Positions 17,661 through 25,609 of a stretch of 64,000 nt of DNA are shown in pieces. A program made the position numbers and the translations under genes. The notes beneath the pieces were generated by a model that worked only from the letters and a program-made list of their open reading frames with translations, searched no databases and was not told where the DNA came from. This DNA comes from Natronococcus occultus SP4 (GTDB lineage Archaea; Halobacteriota; Halobacteria; Halobacteriales; Natrialbaceae), in assembly GCF_000328685.1 (NCBI RefSeq), contig NC_019974.1, forward strand, positions 1,355,001 through 1,419,000. The letters run 5' to 3'. The first letter of the stretch is position 1. Each line of letters starts with the position of its first letter.

Positions 17661-19187
17661 GTGACTACGACTCCGGAGCAGACGATCGCAGCCGACCGTA
17701 CAGTGCGCCTTCTCGATACGACGCTTCGCGACGGCGAACAAGCCCCGGGTGTCTCGCTTTCGCCCGACGAGAAAGTCGAGATCGCCCGTGGGCTCGAGCG
17801 AGCCGGCGTCGCCGTCATCGAGGCCGGCAGCGCCTGTACCGGCGCGGGCGAACGACAGGCGATCTCACGGGTGACCGATCTCGACCTCGACGCCCGCGTG
17901 ACGAGCTTCTGTCGGGGGATGAGAGGCGACGTCGACCTCGCGCTCGAGTGTGACGTCGACGGCGTCCATATCGTCGTCCCCGCCAGCGACCGCCACGTCG
18001 AGGGGAAGGTCGGTACCTCCCGCGAGGACAACCTCGCGAAGACGGCCGACCTCGTCGAGTACGCCACCGACCACGACCTGTGGGTCGAGGTCATCGGCGA
18101 GGACGGCTCCCGGGCCGATCTGGACTACCTCGAGGAGCTGATGGGGACGGCTCTCGATGCGGGCGCCGATCGAACGTGTTTCGCCGACACCGTCGGCCAT
18201 ACGGGTCCCGAGCGCACCGCCGAGGCCGTCTCCCGGCTCGCCGAGCTCGGCCCCGTCAGCGCCCACACCCACGACGATCTGGGTCTGGGCGTCGCGAACG
18301 CGATCTCGGCGGTCTCCGCGGGTGCGGATCTGGTCCACTGCACCGTCAACGGACTCGGCGAGCGGGCCGGTAACGTCGCCCTGGAAGAGGTCGCGATCGC
18401 GCTGGCACACGTCTACGACGTCGAGACCGCCGAACTCGAGGAGCTGTACGACCTCGCACAACGGGTCTCGCGGGCAACGGGCGTGCCGCTACCGCCGAAC
18501 AAGGCCGTCATCGGCGAGAACGCCTTCACCCACGAGAGCGGGATCCACACCGACGGGACCCTGAAGGACGACAAGATGTACGAGCCCTACGCGCCCGAGA
18601 CGGTCGGGCGCGAGCGACGGCTCGCACTGGGGAAACACACCGGGCGAGCGGGCGTCACGGCGACCCTCGAGGAACACGGCGTCGAGGCCGACGACGACGA
18701 GGTCGCCGAAATCGCCACCCGCGTCACCGAGCTCGGTGACCGCGGTCGCCGCGTTACGGACGCAGACCTGCTTGCGATCGCCGAGGACGTCACGGGCGAC
18801 GACCGCGAGCGCGTCGTCGAACTGCTGGACCTGAACGCGACCAGCGGGGGTGCGGTCCCGACCGCGAGCATCCGCCTCGCGGTCGAGGGCGAGGAGCGGG
18901 TCGCCAGCGGCACCGGCTCCGGCCCCGTCGACGCCGCCGTCTCCGCGGTTCGGGAAGCGCTGGGTTCGATGGCCGACGCCGAACTCGAGTCCTACCACGT
19001 CGACGCCGTCACCGGCGGGACCGACGCCGTCGTCACCGTCGAGGTGACGATGGTCCGGGACGACCGCTCGGTCACGGTCGCCCGCAGCGAGGCCGACATC
19101 ACGCGAGCTAGCGTCGAGGCGATGGTCGACGCGCTCGATCGGCTGCTCGGACGGGACACGCAGCCGCTCGCACCGGCCGACGACTGA
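17661..19187 (+). CDS. leuA: 2-isopropylmalate / citramalate synthase family enzyme
   Basis: A 508-residue member of the LeuA/CimA/homocitrate synthase family, condensing acetyl-CoA with a 2-oxo acid in leucine or isoleucine biosynthesis. The TIM-barrel start VRLLDTTLRDGEQAPGVS and SAHTHDDLGLGVANAI (metal-binding H-x-H) are visible, as is NAFTHESGIHTDG. The C-terminal 120 residues are a LeuA dimer-type regulatory domain (residues from about 385), where feedback inhibition by leucine or isoleucine acts. I cannot separate LeuA from CimA by eye. Start is the GTG preceding TTTPEQTIAADRTVRLLD; the frame remains open to 17553 without support. Confidence 0.85.
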   Translation: MTTTPEQTIAADRTVRLLDTTLRDGEQAPGVSLSPDEKVEIARGLERAGVAVIEAGSACTGAGERQAISRVTDLDLDARVTSFCRGMRGDVDLALECDVDGVHIVVPASDRHVEGKVGTSREDNLAKTADLVEYATDHDLWVEVIGEDGSRADLDYLEELMGTALDAGADRTCFADTVGHTGPERTAEAVSRLAELGPVSAHTHDDLGLGVANAISAVSAGADLVHCTVNGLGERAGNVALEEVAIALAHVYDVETAELEELYDLAQRVSRATGVPLPPNKAVIGENAFTHESGIHTDGTLKDDKMYEPYAPETVGRERRLALGKHTGRAGVTATLEEHGVEADDDEVAEIATRVTELGDRGRRVTDADLLAIAEDVTGDDRERVVELLDLNATSGGAVPTASIRLAVEGEERVASGTGSGPVDAAVSAVREALGSMADAELESYHVDAVTGGTDAVVTVEVTMVRDDRSVTVARSEADITRASVEAMVDALDRLLGRDTQPLAPADD

Positions 19188-19288
19188 GACGGGCTGCCGT
19201 CTCGAGTAGCCGGCGCGACCGCAGGACGGCCCGTAGGCTCCGGAACCGACGGACAGTAGTCCGTGCGAACGTCGGCACGACTCTGTTT

Positions 19289-19486
19289 TCAGTGGAAGAG
19301 GTGGCGATCGAGCACGCCCCAGGGGTTGAACAGGTAGACGCCCGCGAGAAAGAGTGCGAAGACGAGCACGAACAGCTGGAGTACCGCGTCGATCCCGAGC
19401 GACGTCACCGGGTACAGCATGTACGCGATCAGCGCCGCGACGGCGATCCACAGCGTTCCGACCGCGACGCGCTGGCGGAGTTCCAT
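19289..19486 (-). CDS. Small two-helix membrane protein
   Basis: A 65-residue protein with two hydrophobic helices, roughly residues 6-26 (RVAVGTLWIAVAALIAYMLY) and 32-55, ending NPWGVLDRHLFH. No family recognised. The ATG is preceded by a purine-rich GGAATCTCCC-type region and is 47 bases downstream of the Fe-S protein stop on the same strand, so the two may be co-transcribed; it might then anchor or assist that protein, but this is only positional. An upstream in-frame start would extend it with an unlikely sequence. Confidence 0.6.
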   Translation of the reverse strand: MELRQRVAVGTLWIAVAALIAYMLYPVTSLGIDAVLQLFVLVFALFLAGVYLFNPWGVLDRHLFH

Positions 19487-19532
19487 ACCGGGAGATTCCC
19501 CTCGAGCAGTATGAAGCCCTCGAAGGCCGTCC

Positions 19533-20954
19533 TCACAGCGAGAGGTCGGTGTCACCGACCGTCCCCTCGTCGAGGACGTCCTTGCGATTGTCGACCTGAC
19601 CGACGTCGTCGTAGGCGACCGGTCCGGGAACCTGCTCGGCGTCCGGCCCCGGCTCGTTGCCGATGTAGAGAACGTTCGGCTGGGTGTTGTACTCCTCGAG
19701 CAGCCTGAACGTCGAGTCGGCGGTGCCGTACTCCCCCTGCAGGAGTCGCTCGGCTTCCTCTTCGGTCAGGCCGTCGTCGTCGTCCTCGTCGGCGGGCTCC
19801 TCCTCGCCCTCCAGGATCGCGATGGCGTCCTGGAGCTCCTCTTCGTCCGGGTCGTGCTCGATAGCGCGGGCGAGCGCGACGTTGTCGGCGTACTGCTGGG
19901 GATCGCTCTCGGGATCGTTCATGTCGCCGAACTGGATCGCCCCCGGCGGGCAGGCGTCCTCGCAGGCGGTGGTGCCGACCATCTCCTCGCCCATCTGGCC
20001 GTCCTGACGAGGGGGATCGAAGACGCATTTCTCCATGACCCCGCGCGGCCCCCGGCCGCTGACCCAGCGATCGCGCTGGTCGTACATCATGTCCTCGTCG
20101 AGTTCGTCGGAGGGTGCGTCGGTCTCGGGCTCGCCCCACTGGAAGTAGTTGACACCGTAGGGGCAGGCGACCTGGCAGTACCGACAGCCGATACAGACGT
20201 CGTAGTCAGTGAGTACGAGCCCGCCCTCGTCGCGGGTGTGTCGGGCCGTCGTCGGACACACCTTCTCGCAGGGCGCGTCGGTACAGTGCTGGCAGGGCCG
20301 GATCAGGTAGTTGAAATCCCGCGTCCCCTCGAAGTCGTCGGCGTCGGGCGACTCGACGATTCCGTCCTCGTAGGCGATGATATACATCCAGTTGGCCCCC
20401 TCGTTCCAGTTGTGCTCCTGGTTGCACGCGACCACACAGGAGAGACAGCCGTCGCAGGTCTCGAGATCGAGGGTCATCCCCCACTGGGTCCCTTCCTCCT
20501 CGTCGGCGCCCGGTGCACCCGCCTCCTCGTCGTCATCCTGAGCGGCGAGTGGCTCCCCGCCGTCGTCGGTGCTCGCCCAGGCGCCGAACCCGACGGCCGC
20601 GGCGCCGGCCCCCATCTTCTTCATCGTCTCGCGACGGGAGTCCTCGCCGTCGCCGCCGAAGCGCTCGAGCATTCCTGAAAGCGTCCCCTTCGCCTCCTCC
20701 CTGGCGTTCTCGTAGGCCTCCTTCGTCGGCCGCCGGTCCTCGCCGAACTCCTCGAGGACGTCCTCGTGATACTTCCCGTGGAACTCGGCCTCCGAGAGCT
20801 CACCTTTCGTGACCCGCATGGCGTCCTCGGCCATCGCCATCCCGAGATCCGCGTCGTACTCGGTGTCCTCGAGCATGGCCCGGAAGTCCTCCTCGGCGGC
20901 GTCCCCGAGGGGGTGGAACGGATCGCTCCCGAGGCCGTCCTCGTCGGAGCTCAT
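19533..20954 (-). CDS. DmsB/NrfC-like iron-sulfur electron-transfer subunit with internal Tat-like segment
   Basis: A 473-residue iron-sulfur protein of the DmsB/PsrB/TtrB type, electron subunit of molybdopterin oxidoreductases. Cysteine groups: CDGCLSCVVAC (167-177), CQHCTDAPCEKVC (221-233), CIGCRYCQVAC (254-264) and a last group with Cys310, Cys331 and Cys335. In that last group the expected second cysteine (C-x2-C) is Asp313. A twin-arginine segment SRRETMKKMGAGAAAVGFG sits at residues 107-125 rather than at the N-terminus, after about 105 acidic, helix-forming residues. No catalytic or membrane-anchor subunit is adjacent. Function of the N-terminal domain unknown. Confidence 0.8.
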   Translation of the reverse strand: MSSDEDGLGSDPFHPLGDAAEEDFRAMLEDTEYDADLGMAMAEDAMRVTKGELSEAEFHGKYHEDVLEEFGEDRRPTKEAYENAREEAKGTLSGMLERFGGDGEDSRRETMKKMGAGAAAVGFGAWASTDDGGEPLAAQDDDEEAGAPGADEEEGTQWGMTLDLETCDGCLSCVVACNQEHNWNEGANWMYIIAYEDGIVESPDADDFEGTRDFNYLIRPCQHCTDAPCEKVCPTTARHTRDEGGLVLTDYDVCIGCRYCQVACPYGVNYFQWGEPETDAPSDELDEDMMYDQRDRWVSGRGPRGVMEKCVFDPPRQDGQMGEEMVGTTACEDACPPGAIQFGDMNDPESDPQQYADNVALARAIEHDPDEEELQDAIAILEGEEEPADEDDDDGLTEEEAERLLQGEYGTADSTFRLLEEYNTQPNVLYIGNEPGPDAEQVPGPVAYDDVGQVDNRKDVLDEGTVGDTDLSL

Positions 20955-21190
20955 TGCGGTCGCTCACCTCGTCTCGTCGCCGGGACTGTGTTACTGTTTG
21001 ACACCATGTTCGTTCGGGGATCCCTCCCATAGCTGCGGAAATAAAGCGGTTCCCTGCGAGCGATGGCGACTCATATCAGGGGTGGGGATCGGTAGGAACG
21101 TCGAACGGTCGTCGAATCGGGACGGTATCGGGAGGAGAGTCCGAGAGTCGCGACTGGTGTGCGTACCGCTCGAATACTGCATACCGCCAC

Positions 21191-21202
21191 AAAAGCGCCG
21201 AG
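21191..21202 (-). repeat. tRNA 3'-end/terminator fragment, copy 1
   Basis: Twelve bases, AAAAGCGCCGAG on the plus strand, identical to the acceptor 3' end plus T-run terminator of tRNA-Ser at 21395-21406. Short, so individually weak; taken with copy 2 it looks like a third member of the series. Confidence 0.5.
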
Positions 21203-21262
21203 GTTGTCTTGCAGCAACGGATAGCTCGCGCCGCTACGCGTCGCTCAGCGGTTTGTTGCTAC

Positions 21263-21288
21263 AAAAGCGCCGAGAGGGTGATTTGAAC
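21263..21288 (-). repeat. tRNA 3'-end/terminator fragment, copy 2
   Basis: Twenty-six bases matching 21395-21420, the acceptor 3' strand, T-loop and T-run of tRNA-Ser, with one mismatch. The rest of a tRNA is missing. The mismatch changes the T-stem 3' strand from CTCCC to CACCC without a full matching 5' strand, so it is a fragment and not a gene. Confidence 0.8.
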
Positions 21289-21399
21289 CACGGTCGTTTC
21301 GCTCGCTGTGCTCGCTTCACTCCCTGGTTCAAACTCCGCTGTATCGTTTTCGGCAGCACAGACGACTCGCTCCGCTCGTCGTGTTGTGCTGCTGAAAAG

Positions 21400-21484
21400 C
21401 GCCGAGAGGGAGATTTGAACTCCCGAGTCCGTGAGGACAGCAGATTTCGAATCTGCCGCCTTGGCCGGGCTAGGCTATCTCGGC
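21400..21484 (-). tRNA. tRNA-Ser (CGA)
   Basis: An 85-base class II tRNA on the minus strand. The acceptor stem is GCCGAGA/TCTCGGC with discriminator G. The D-arm pairs GCCT/AGGC; the anticodon arm GCAGA/TCTGC encloses loop TTCGAAA, giving anticodon CGA (codon UCG). A long variable arm pairs GTCC/GGAC, and the T-arm pairs GGGAG/CTCCC around TTCAAAT. All arms pair fully and no intron is present. CCA is not encoded. A T-run (21398-21395 on the minus strand) follows as terminator, and an AT-rich box near 21507-21513 fits the promoter. Confidence 0.97.
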
Positions 21485-21610
21485 TCACTCCTACCTACCG
21501 CGGTGACGTTTTTATCGGTTTCGAATCGTCGCGCCGTCTGGGAATCGATGGCGTACGAACGTGACAGTCGAGGGGAAAAGCGTTTGCCCCGCGCCTCCGA
21601 GGTCGACGGC

Positions 21611-22561
21611 ATGGACGTCACCCAGGCAAGCCGCGAGTGTTCGACCGTCCTCGAGGAGATCGGCAACGCCGTCGTCTGCGATCGCGACTTCCTTGAGGAC
21701 GTCCTCGTCGGCGTCGTCGGACGGGGTCACGTCCTCCTCGAGGACGTTCCCGGCACCGGCAAGACGCTGACGGCCCGCAGCGTCGCGACGGCGCTCGGGC
21801 TCTCCTTCTCCCGGATCCAGTTCACGCCCGACCTCCTGCCCGCGGACGTCACCGGCACCCACGTCTTCGACGAGCGCGAGCGACGCTTCGAGTTCGCCGA
21901 GGGGCCGATCTTCGCCAACATCGTGCTGGCCGACGAGATCAACCGCGCGCCGCCGAAAACCCAGGCCGCCTTGCTCGAGGCCATGGAGGAGGGTCAGGTC
22001 ACTGTCGACGGCGAGACCCGCCAGCTGCCCGCCCCCTTCTTCGTCATCGCGACCCAGAACCCCGTCGAGCAGGAGGGCACCTTCCCGCTCCCCGAGGCAC
22101 AGGTCGATCGGTTCCTGATCAAGACGTCGATGGGGTACCCCGACGCCGAGGGTGAGGTGGAACTGCTGCGACGGCGCGCGAGCCGGGAGGCGGGGAGCCC
22201 GACCGTGGAGACGGTCCTCGAACCGGAGCGGGTCGACCAACTCCGGGCGGTTCCCGAGGCGGTCCGGGTCGAGCCGGACCTGCTCGAGTACGTCGCGACC
22301 GTCGCTCGCGAGACCCGCACCGACGGCCGCGTCGAGGTCGGCGTCTCCCCGCGTGGCACCCAGCGGCTGTTCGAGGCCGCCCGCGCGTACGCGGCGCTGG
22401 TCGGTCGGGAGTACGTCACGCCCGACGACATCAAGCGGGTCGCAGAGCCCGTCCTCGCTCATCGGCTCGTTCTGACTCCCGACGCGACGGTCAACCGGGT
22501 CGAAAAGGGCGCAGTCGTCGCGGACGTCCTCGAGAGCGTTCCGGTGCCGACGGTCGACTGA
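21611..22561 (+). CDS. MoxR-family AAA+ ATPase
   Basis: A 316-residue MoxR ATPase, a chaperone-like protein that usually matures or inserts metal into a partner, often one with a von Willebrand A domain. Walker A is EDVPGTGKT; Walker B is VLADEINRAPPKTQAALLEAMEE; sensor region FFVIATQNPVEQEGTFPLPEAQVDRF. Start taken at MDVTQASREC, as in relatives, with GAGGTC six bases upstream; an in-frame ATG at 21548 would add 21 polar residues. The usual DUF58/vWA partner genes are not adjacent: PEP carboxylase is convergent downstream. Confidence 0.9.
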   Translation: MDVTQASRECSTVLEEIGNAVVCDRDFLEDVLVGVVGRGHVLLEDVPGTGKTLTARSVATALGLSFSRIQFTPDLLPADVTGTHVFDERERRFEFAEGPIFANIVLADEINRAPPKTQAALLEAMEEGQVTVDGETRQLPAPFFVIATQNPVEQEGTFPLPEAQVDRFLIKTSMGYPDAEGEVELLRRRASREAGSPTVETVLEPERVDQLRAVPEAVRVEPDLLEYVATVARETRTDGRVEVGVSPRGTQRLFEAARAYAALVGREYVTPDDIKRVAEPVLAHRLVLTPDATVNRVEKGAVVADVLESVPVPTVD

Positions 22562-22613
22562 TCGGAGTCGCACTCGGACTGTACCGGTTTTGCAGGCTGT
22601 CGAGGCGAATGCC

Positions 22614-22645
22614 CGGGGCTTGACCCCGAGGCGGTTCACCGCCTC
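22614..22645. terminator. Two adjacent hairpins between convergent moxR and ppc
   Basis: CGGGG/CCCCG with a five-base loop (22614-22628) is followed by GAGGCGG/CCGCCTC with a TTCA loop (22628-22645). Location between two convergent genes suggests a two-way terminator or barrier; there is no strong T-run, so the role is inferred. Confidence 0.5.
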
Positions 22646-22687
22646 GGTCGGTCGACGGCGTCTTCGGAACGGTGTCGGGCGGGACGG

Positions 22688-25378
22688 CTACCCCGTGTTC
22701 TTCATCCCCGCCGCGATCCCTTTCACCGTCAGCCGCAGGGTGCGCTCCTCGATGTCGGTGCGGTGGGTGCGATCGAGCAGGTAGACCTGCAGCAGGTTCA
22801 GCGGGTCGACGTAGGGGTTTCGTCGCTCGAGGTTCTCGCCGAGCCAGTCGCGGGTGTGAAGCTCCTCGCGCCCGCCGATCGTCGTCACCAGCTCGGCCGC
22901 ACGCTCGTACTCCTCGCTCAGCCGCGGGAAGAACCGATCGCGGAGGTCGGCGTCGGCCATTCCCGCGTAGGTTTCGGCGATCTCGAGTTCGGTCCGGGAC
23001 AGCGAGAGCGCGGCGTTGTCCAGCGTCGTGCGGAAGAACGCCCACTCCTCGTACATCTCCTGGAGGGTCTCCTCGGAGCCGCCGTCCTCGAGGTAGGCGT
23101 CGATCCCCGTCGCCAGGGCGTACCAGCCCGGCAGGATACACCGCGACTGGGTCCAGGAGAACACCCACGGGATCGCCCGCAGGTCCTCGACGGTACGCTC
23201 GCCGGATCGCGAAGCAGGTCGCGAGCCAAGATCGAGGTCCTCGATGACGGTGATCGGCGTCGCCTGCTCGAAGTACCGGACGAACCCTTCGCTCTCGAGG
23301 AGGTCGCGGTACTCTCGGCGAGCGGTGTCAGCCATCGTCTCCATCGCTTCGATCCACTCCTCGTCGATGTCCTCCTCGGGCTGCTCCTCAGCGTAGAGCC
23401 GGGCCCGGAGCTGGGCGTTTAACATCTGCTCGATGTTTCGCTCGGCGATTCGGGGGTTGGCGTACTTCTCGGCGATCGCCTCGCCCTGCTCGGTGAACTT
23501 CACCTGGCCCGTCACCGTCGAGTTCGGTAGCGCCAGCAGCGCCTCGTTCATCGGCCCGCCGCCCCGCGAGATCGACCCCCCGCGACCGTGGAACAGCCGC
23601 ATCGTCACGTCGTGATCGTCACAGATCTCACCCAGCCGACGCTGGTTCTTGTACAGCGACCAGTTCGCCGCGAGGAAGCCGTTCTCCTTGTTCGAGTCGG
23701 AGTAGCCCAGCATGATCTCCTGGGTGTCGTTGCGGGCCTCGAGAGCCTGCGCGTAGGCCTCGTTCTCGAACAGCGTCCCCATGATCCGACGAGCCCCCGA
23801 GAGAGCGTACTCGGTCTCGAGCAGCGGGACGATGTCGATCCCGCAGTGTTCGGGCAAGGAGACGACGTCGGCCTGATCGGCGAGAAAGAGGACCTCGAGG
23901 ACGTGGCTTGGCTCCTCGGTCATCGAGATCGCATAGGTGTCGATCGCGTGGACGCCGTACTCGGTCTGCCAGTCGCCGAGCTCGTCGAACAGCGTCAGCA
24001 CACGGGCCGAATCCTCCGAGAGCCCCTTGGTGTCTTCCAGATCGATCACGGGCTCGTCCTGGAGGACCGCGTCGGTCAGGAGCTCGACCCGTTCGTCCTC
24101 GTCGAGGCCGTGGTAGTCGATCCCCTGCCGTTCCAGCGCCGCGGCGATGGCGTCGGTGTGTTTCTGCTGGTGGTCCCGCAGGTCCATGCTGGCAAGCGAG
24201 AAGCCGAAGGTGGCGACCTGCCGCCGGATCGGGTCGACGTGGCCGTCGACGACGCTTCCGGCGCCGTTGTTCCGCAGGCTTCTGGCGACGAGTTCGAGAT
24301 CGTCGAGCAGCTCGTCGACCTCCTCGTAGCCGCCCGGCCGGACGTCCCCGACCCGCGACAGGCGCTCGCGCATGAGTTTGAGCTTCTGGCGGTAGGGCTC
24401 GCCGGGGTACCGGTTTTCCGCGGTACGGGCGCTGCCGGGCAGCAGTTCCCGGTCGTCCTCGAGGCCGGCCTCGAACTCCGGGCCGACGTCGATCCGGCTG
24501 CCGTCCTGGCTCAACACACCCGAGAGACGCTTGAGCTGGGTGCGGTACTGCTCTAAGACGACCTCCCGCTGGCGCTCGAGGGTGTTCGCGGTGACCTCCG
24601 GGGTCACGTAGGGGTTGCCGTCCCGGTCGCTGCCGGCCCACGAGCGGAACTCGAACAGCTTCGGAATCTCGAGGCTGTGGCCGACCTCCTCGTCGATCGC
24701 GTCCGCGAGCTCGTCGTAGACCTCGCCGACGACGTCGAACAGCGTGTTCTCTAAGTACCACTGGACGTTGCGGGCCTCGTCGGCGACCTCCGGCTGCCGT
24801 TTCCGTACCTGGGGGGTCTGCCAGAGACTTGTCACCTCGGCATCGATATCTCGCCAGACCTGACCGCGCTCCTTGTCGGTCAGCAGTCGCTCGTCGAGCG
24901 TCTCGAGGTGGGTCGAGATCGTCCGCAGCTTCGATTTGACCGTCTTGCGCCGGGCCTCCGTCGGGTGGGCGGTGAACGTCGGCTCGATCAGGACGTCCTC
25001 GAGGACCTGCTGGACCGTCTCGACGTCCGTTTCGGCGAGTTCGGCCGCGGCCGTCTCGAGGCTGTCCTCGAGGGTATCCTCCTGGGAGCTGGTTCGGATC
25101 GAGCGGACGCGCTCGCGTTCCTCGGCGAGGTTGATGAGCTCGAAGTACGTCGTGAAGGCTCTGGCGACGATCCGCTGCTGGTGGGGCGAGAGGTTGTTGA
25201 GTTCGGTCGCGAGCGGGTCTCGCGACTCGAGCTCGCCCGAGCGGTAGTCGATCGCCGTCGTCCGACAGGATTCGACCGTCTCGAACGCCCGCCGCGAGGT
25301 CTGGTCCTCGAGGACGTCGCCGAGAAGCTCGCCCAGTTCGCGGACGTCCTGGCGGACCGTTCTGTTATGCAGTGTCAT
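22688..25378 (-). CDS. ppc: Phosphoenolpyruvate carboxylase
   Basis: An 896-residue bacterial-type PEP carboxylase, which carboxylates PEP to oxaloacetate to refill the TCA cycle. The catalytic histidine region is TFTAHPTEARRKT; the substrate loop is FHGRGGSISRGGGP, with PNSTVTGQVKFTEQGE after it; the C-terminus ends GIAAGMKNTG as in the family. Full length. A TATA-like box 22-30 bases upstream marks a leaderless transcript from this ATG. Together with the malic enzyme at the left edge it points to active C3/C4 interconversion. Convergent with moxR. Confidence 0.97.
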   Translation of the reverse strand: MTLHNRTVRQDVRELGELLGDVLEDQTSRRAFETVESCRTTAIDYRSGELESRDPLATELNNLSPHQQRIVARAFTTYFELINLAEERERVRSIRTSSQEDTLEDSLETAAAELAETDVETVQQVLEDVLIEPTFTAHPTEARRKTVKSKLRTISTHLETLDERLLTDKERGQVWRDIDAEVTSLWQTPQVRKRQPEVADEARNVQWYLENTLFDVVGEVYDELADAIDEEVGHSLEIPKLFEFRSWAGSDRDGNPYVTPEVTANTLERQREVVLEQYRTQLKRLSGVLSQDGSRIDVGPEFEAGLEDDRELLPGSARTAENRYPGEPYRQKLKLMRERLSRVGDVRPGGYEEVDELLDDLELVARSLRNNGAGSVVDGHVDPIRRQVATFGFSLASMDLRDHQQKHTDAIAAALERQGIDYHGLDEDERVELLTDAVLQDEPVIDLEDTKGLSEDSARVLTLFDELGDWQTEYGVHAIDTYAISMTEEPSHVLEVLFLADQADVVSLPEHCGIDIVPLLETEYALSGARRIMGTLFENEAYAQALEARNDTQEIMLGYSDSNKENGFLAANWSLYKNQRRLGEICDDHDVTMRLFHGRGGSISRGGGPMNEALLALPNSTVTGQVKFTEQGEAIAEKYANPRIAERNIEQMLNAQLRARLYAEEQPEEDIDEEWIEAMETMADTARREYRDLLESEGFVRYFEQATPITVIEDLDLGSRPASRSGERTVEDLRAIPWVFSWTQSRCILPGWYALATGIDAYLEDGGSEETLQEMYEEWAFFRTTLDNAALSLSRTELEIAETYAGMADADLRDRFFPRLSEEYERAAELVTTIGGREELHTRDWLGENLERRNPYVDPLNLLQVYLLDRTHRTDIEERTLRLTVKGIAAGMKNTG

Positions 25379-25399
25379 ACGCCACCGTACGCACTACGG

Positions 25400-25408
25400 C
25401 TTAAAAAG
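25400..25408 (-). promoter_or_regulatory. TATA-like box of ppc
   Basis: CTTTTTAAG on the minus strand, 22-30 bases before the ppc ATG. Confidence 0.65.
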
Positions 25409-25508
25409 GTCCGTACAGCCCCGAAGGCTTGCCTCACACATCTTTTTCCCTGATGGTCTCGGGCGGACGATCGGCTTCTGTGAACCGTCACGCTCCGAGC
25501 GCAACCGA

Positions 25509-25532
25509 GAGCAGTCGGAGTTCCGACTGCTC
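25509..25532. terminator. Perfect 11-base-stem hairpin downstream of etfA
   Basis: GAGCAGTCGGA and TCCGACTGCTC pair perfectly around two bases. It lies 78 bases past the etfA stop in the 231-base gap between etfA and the ppc promoter. It could end or protect the etfA message; no T-run follows immediately. Nothing else is seen in this gap. Confidence 0.5.
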
Positions 25533-25609
25533 GTGGATCGGGGAGTCCGTGACCGTCGAGCGATCCGTGACGCCCGGTACAGGAGTGTACTGCCCCACCG
25601 GGAGGGCCG

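Larger units (their letters stand above)
20955..21399. other. Non-coding stretch holding tRNA 3'-end fragments and inverted repeats
   Basis: About 445 bases without a convincing gene between the Fe-S subunit and tRNA-Ser. The left 230 bases show nothing beyond the Fe-S promoter region. From 21188 on there are two partial tRNA 3' ends and several inverted repeats: TTTGAACCA/TGGTTCAAA at about 21283-21333, AGCAAC/GTTGCT, and arms resembling CAGCAC/GTGCTG before the real tRNA. Open frames here are accidental. Confidence 0.7.

Noticed and set aside
21263..21288. A second tRNA gene before tRNA-Ser
   Set aside because: Only the 3' quarter is present; the D-arm and anticodon arm are missing and the T-stem does not pair fully.
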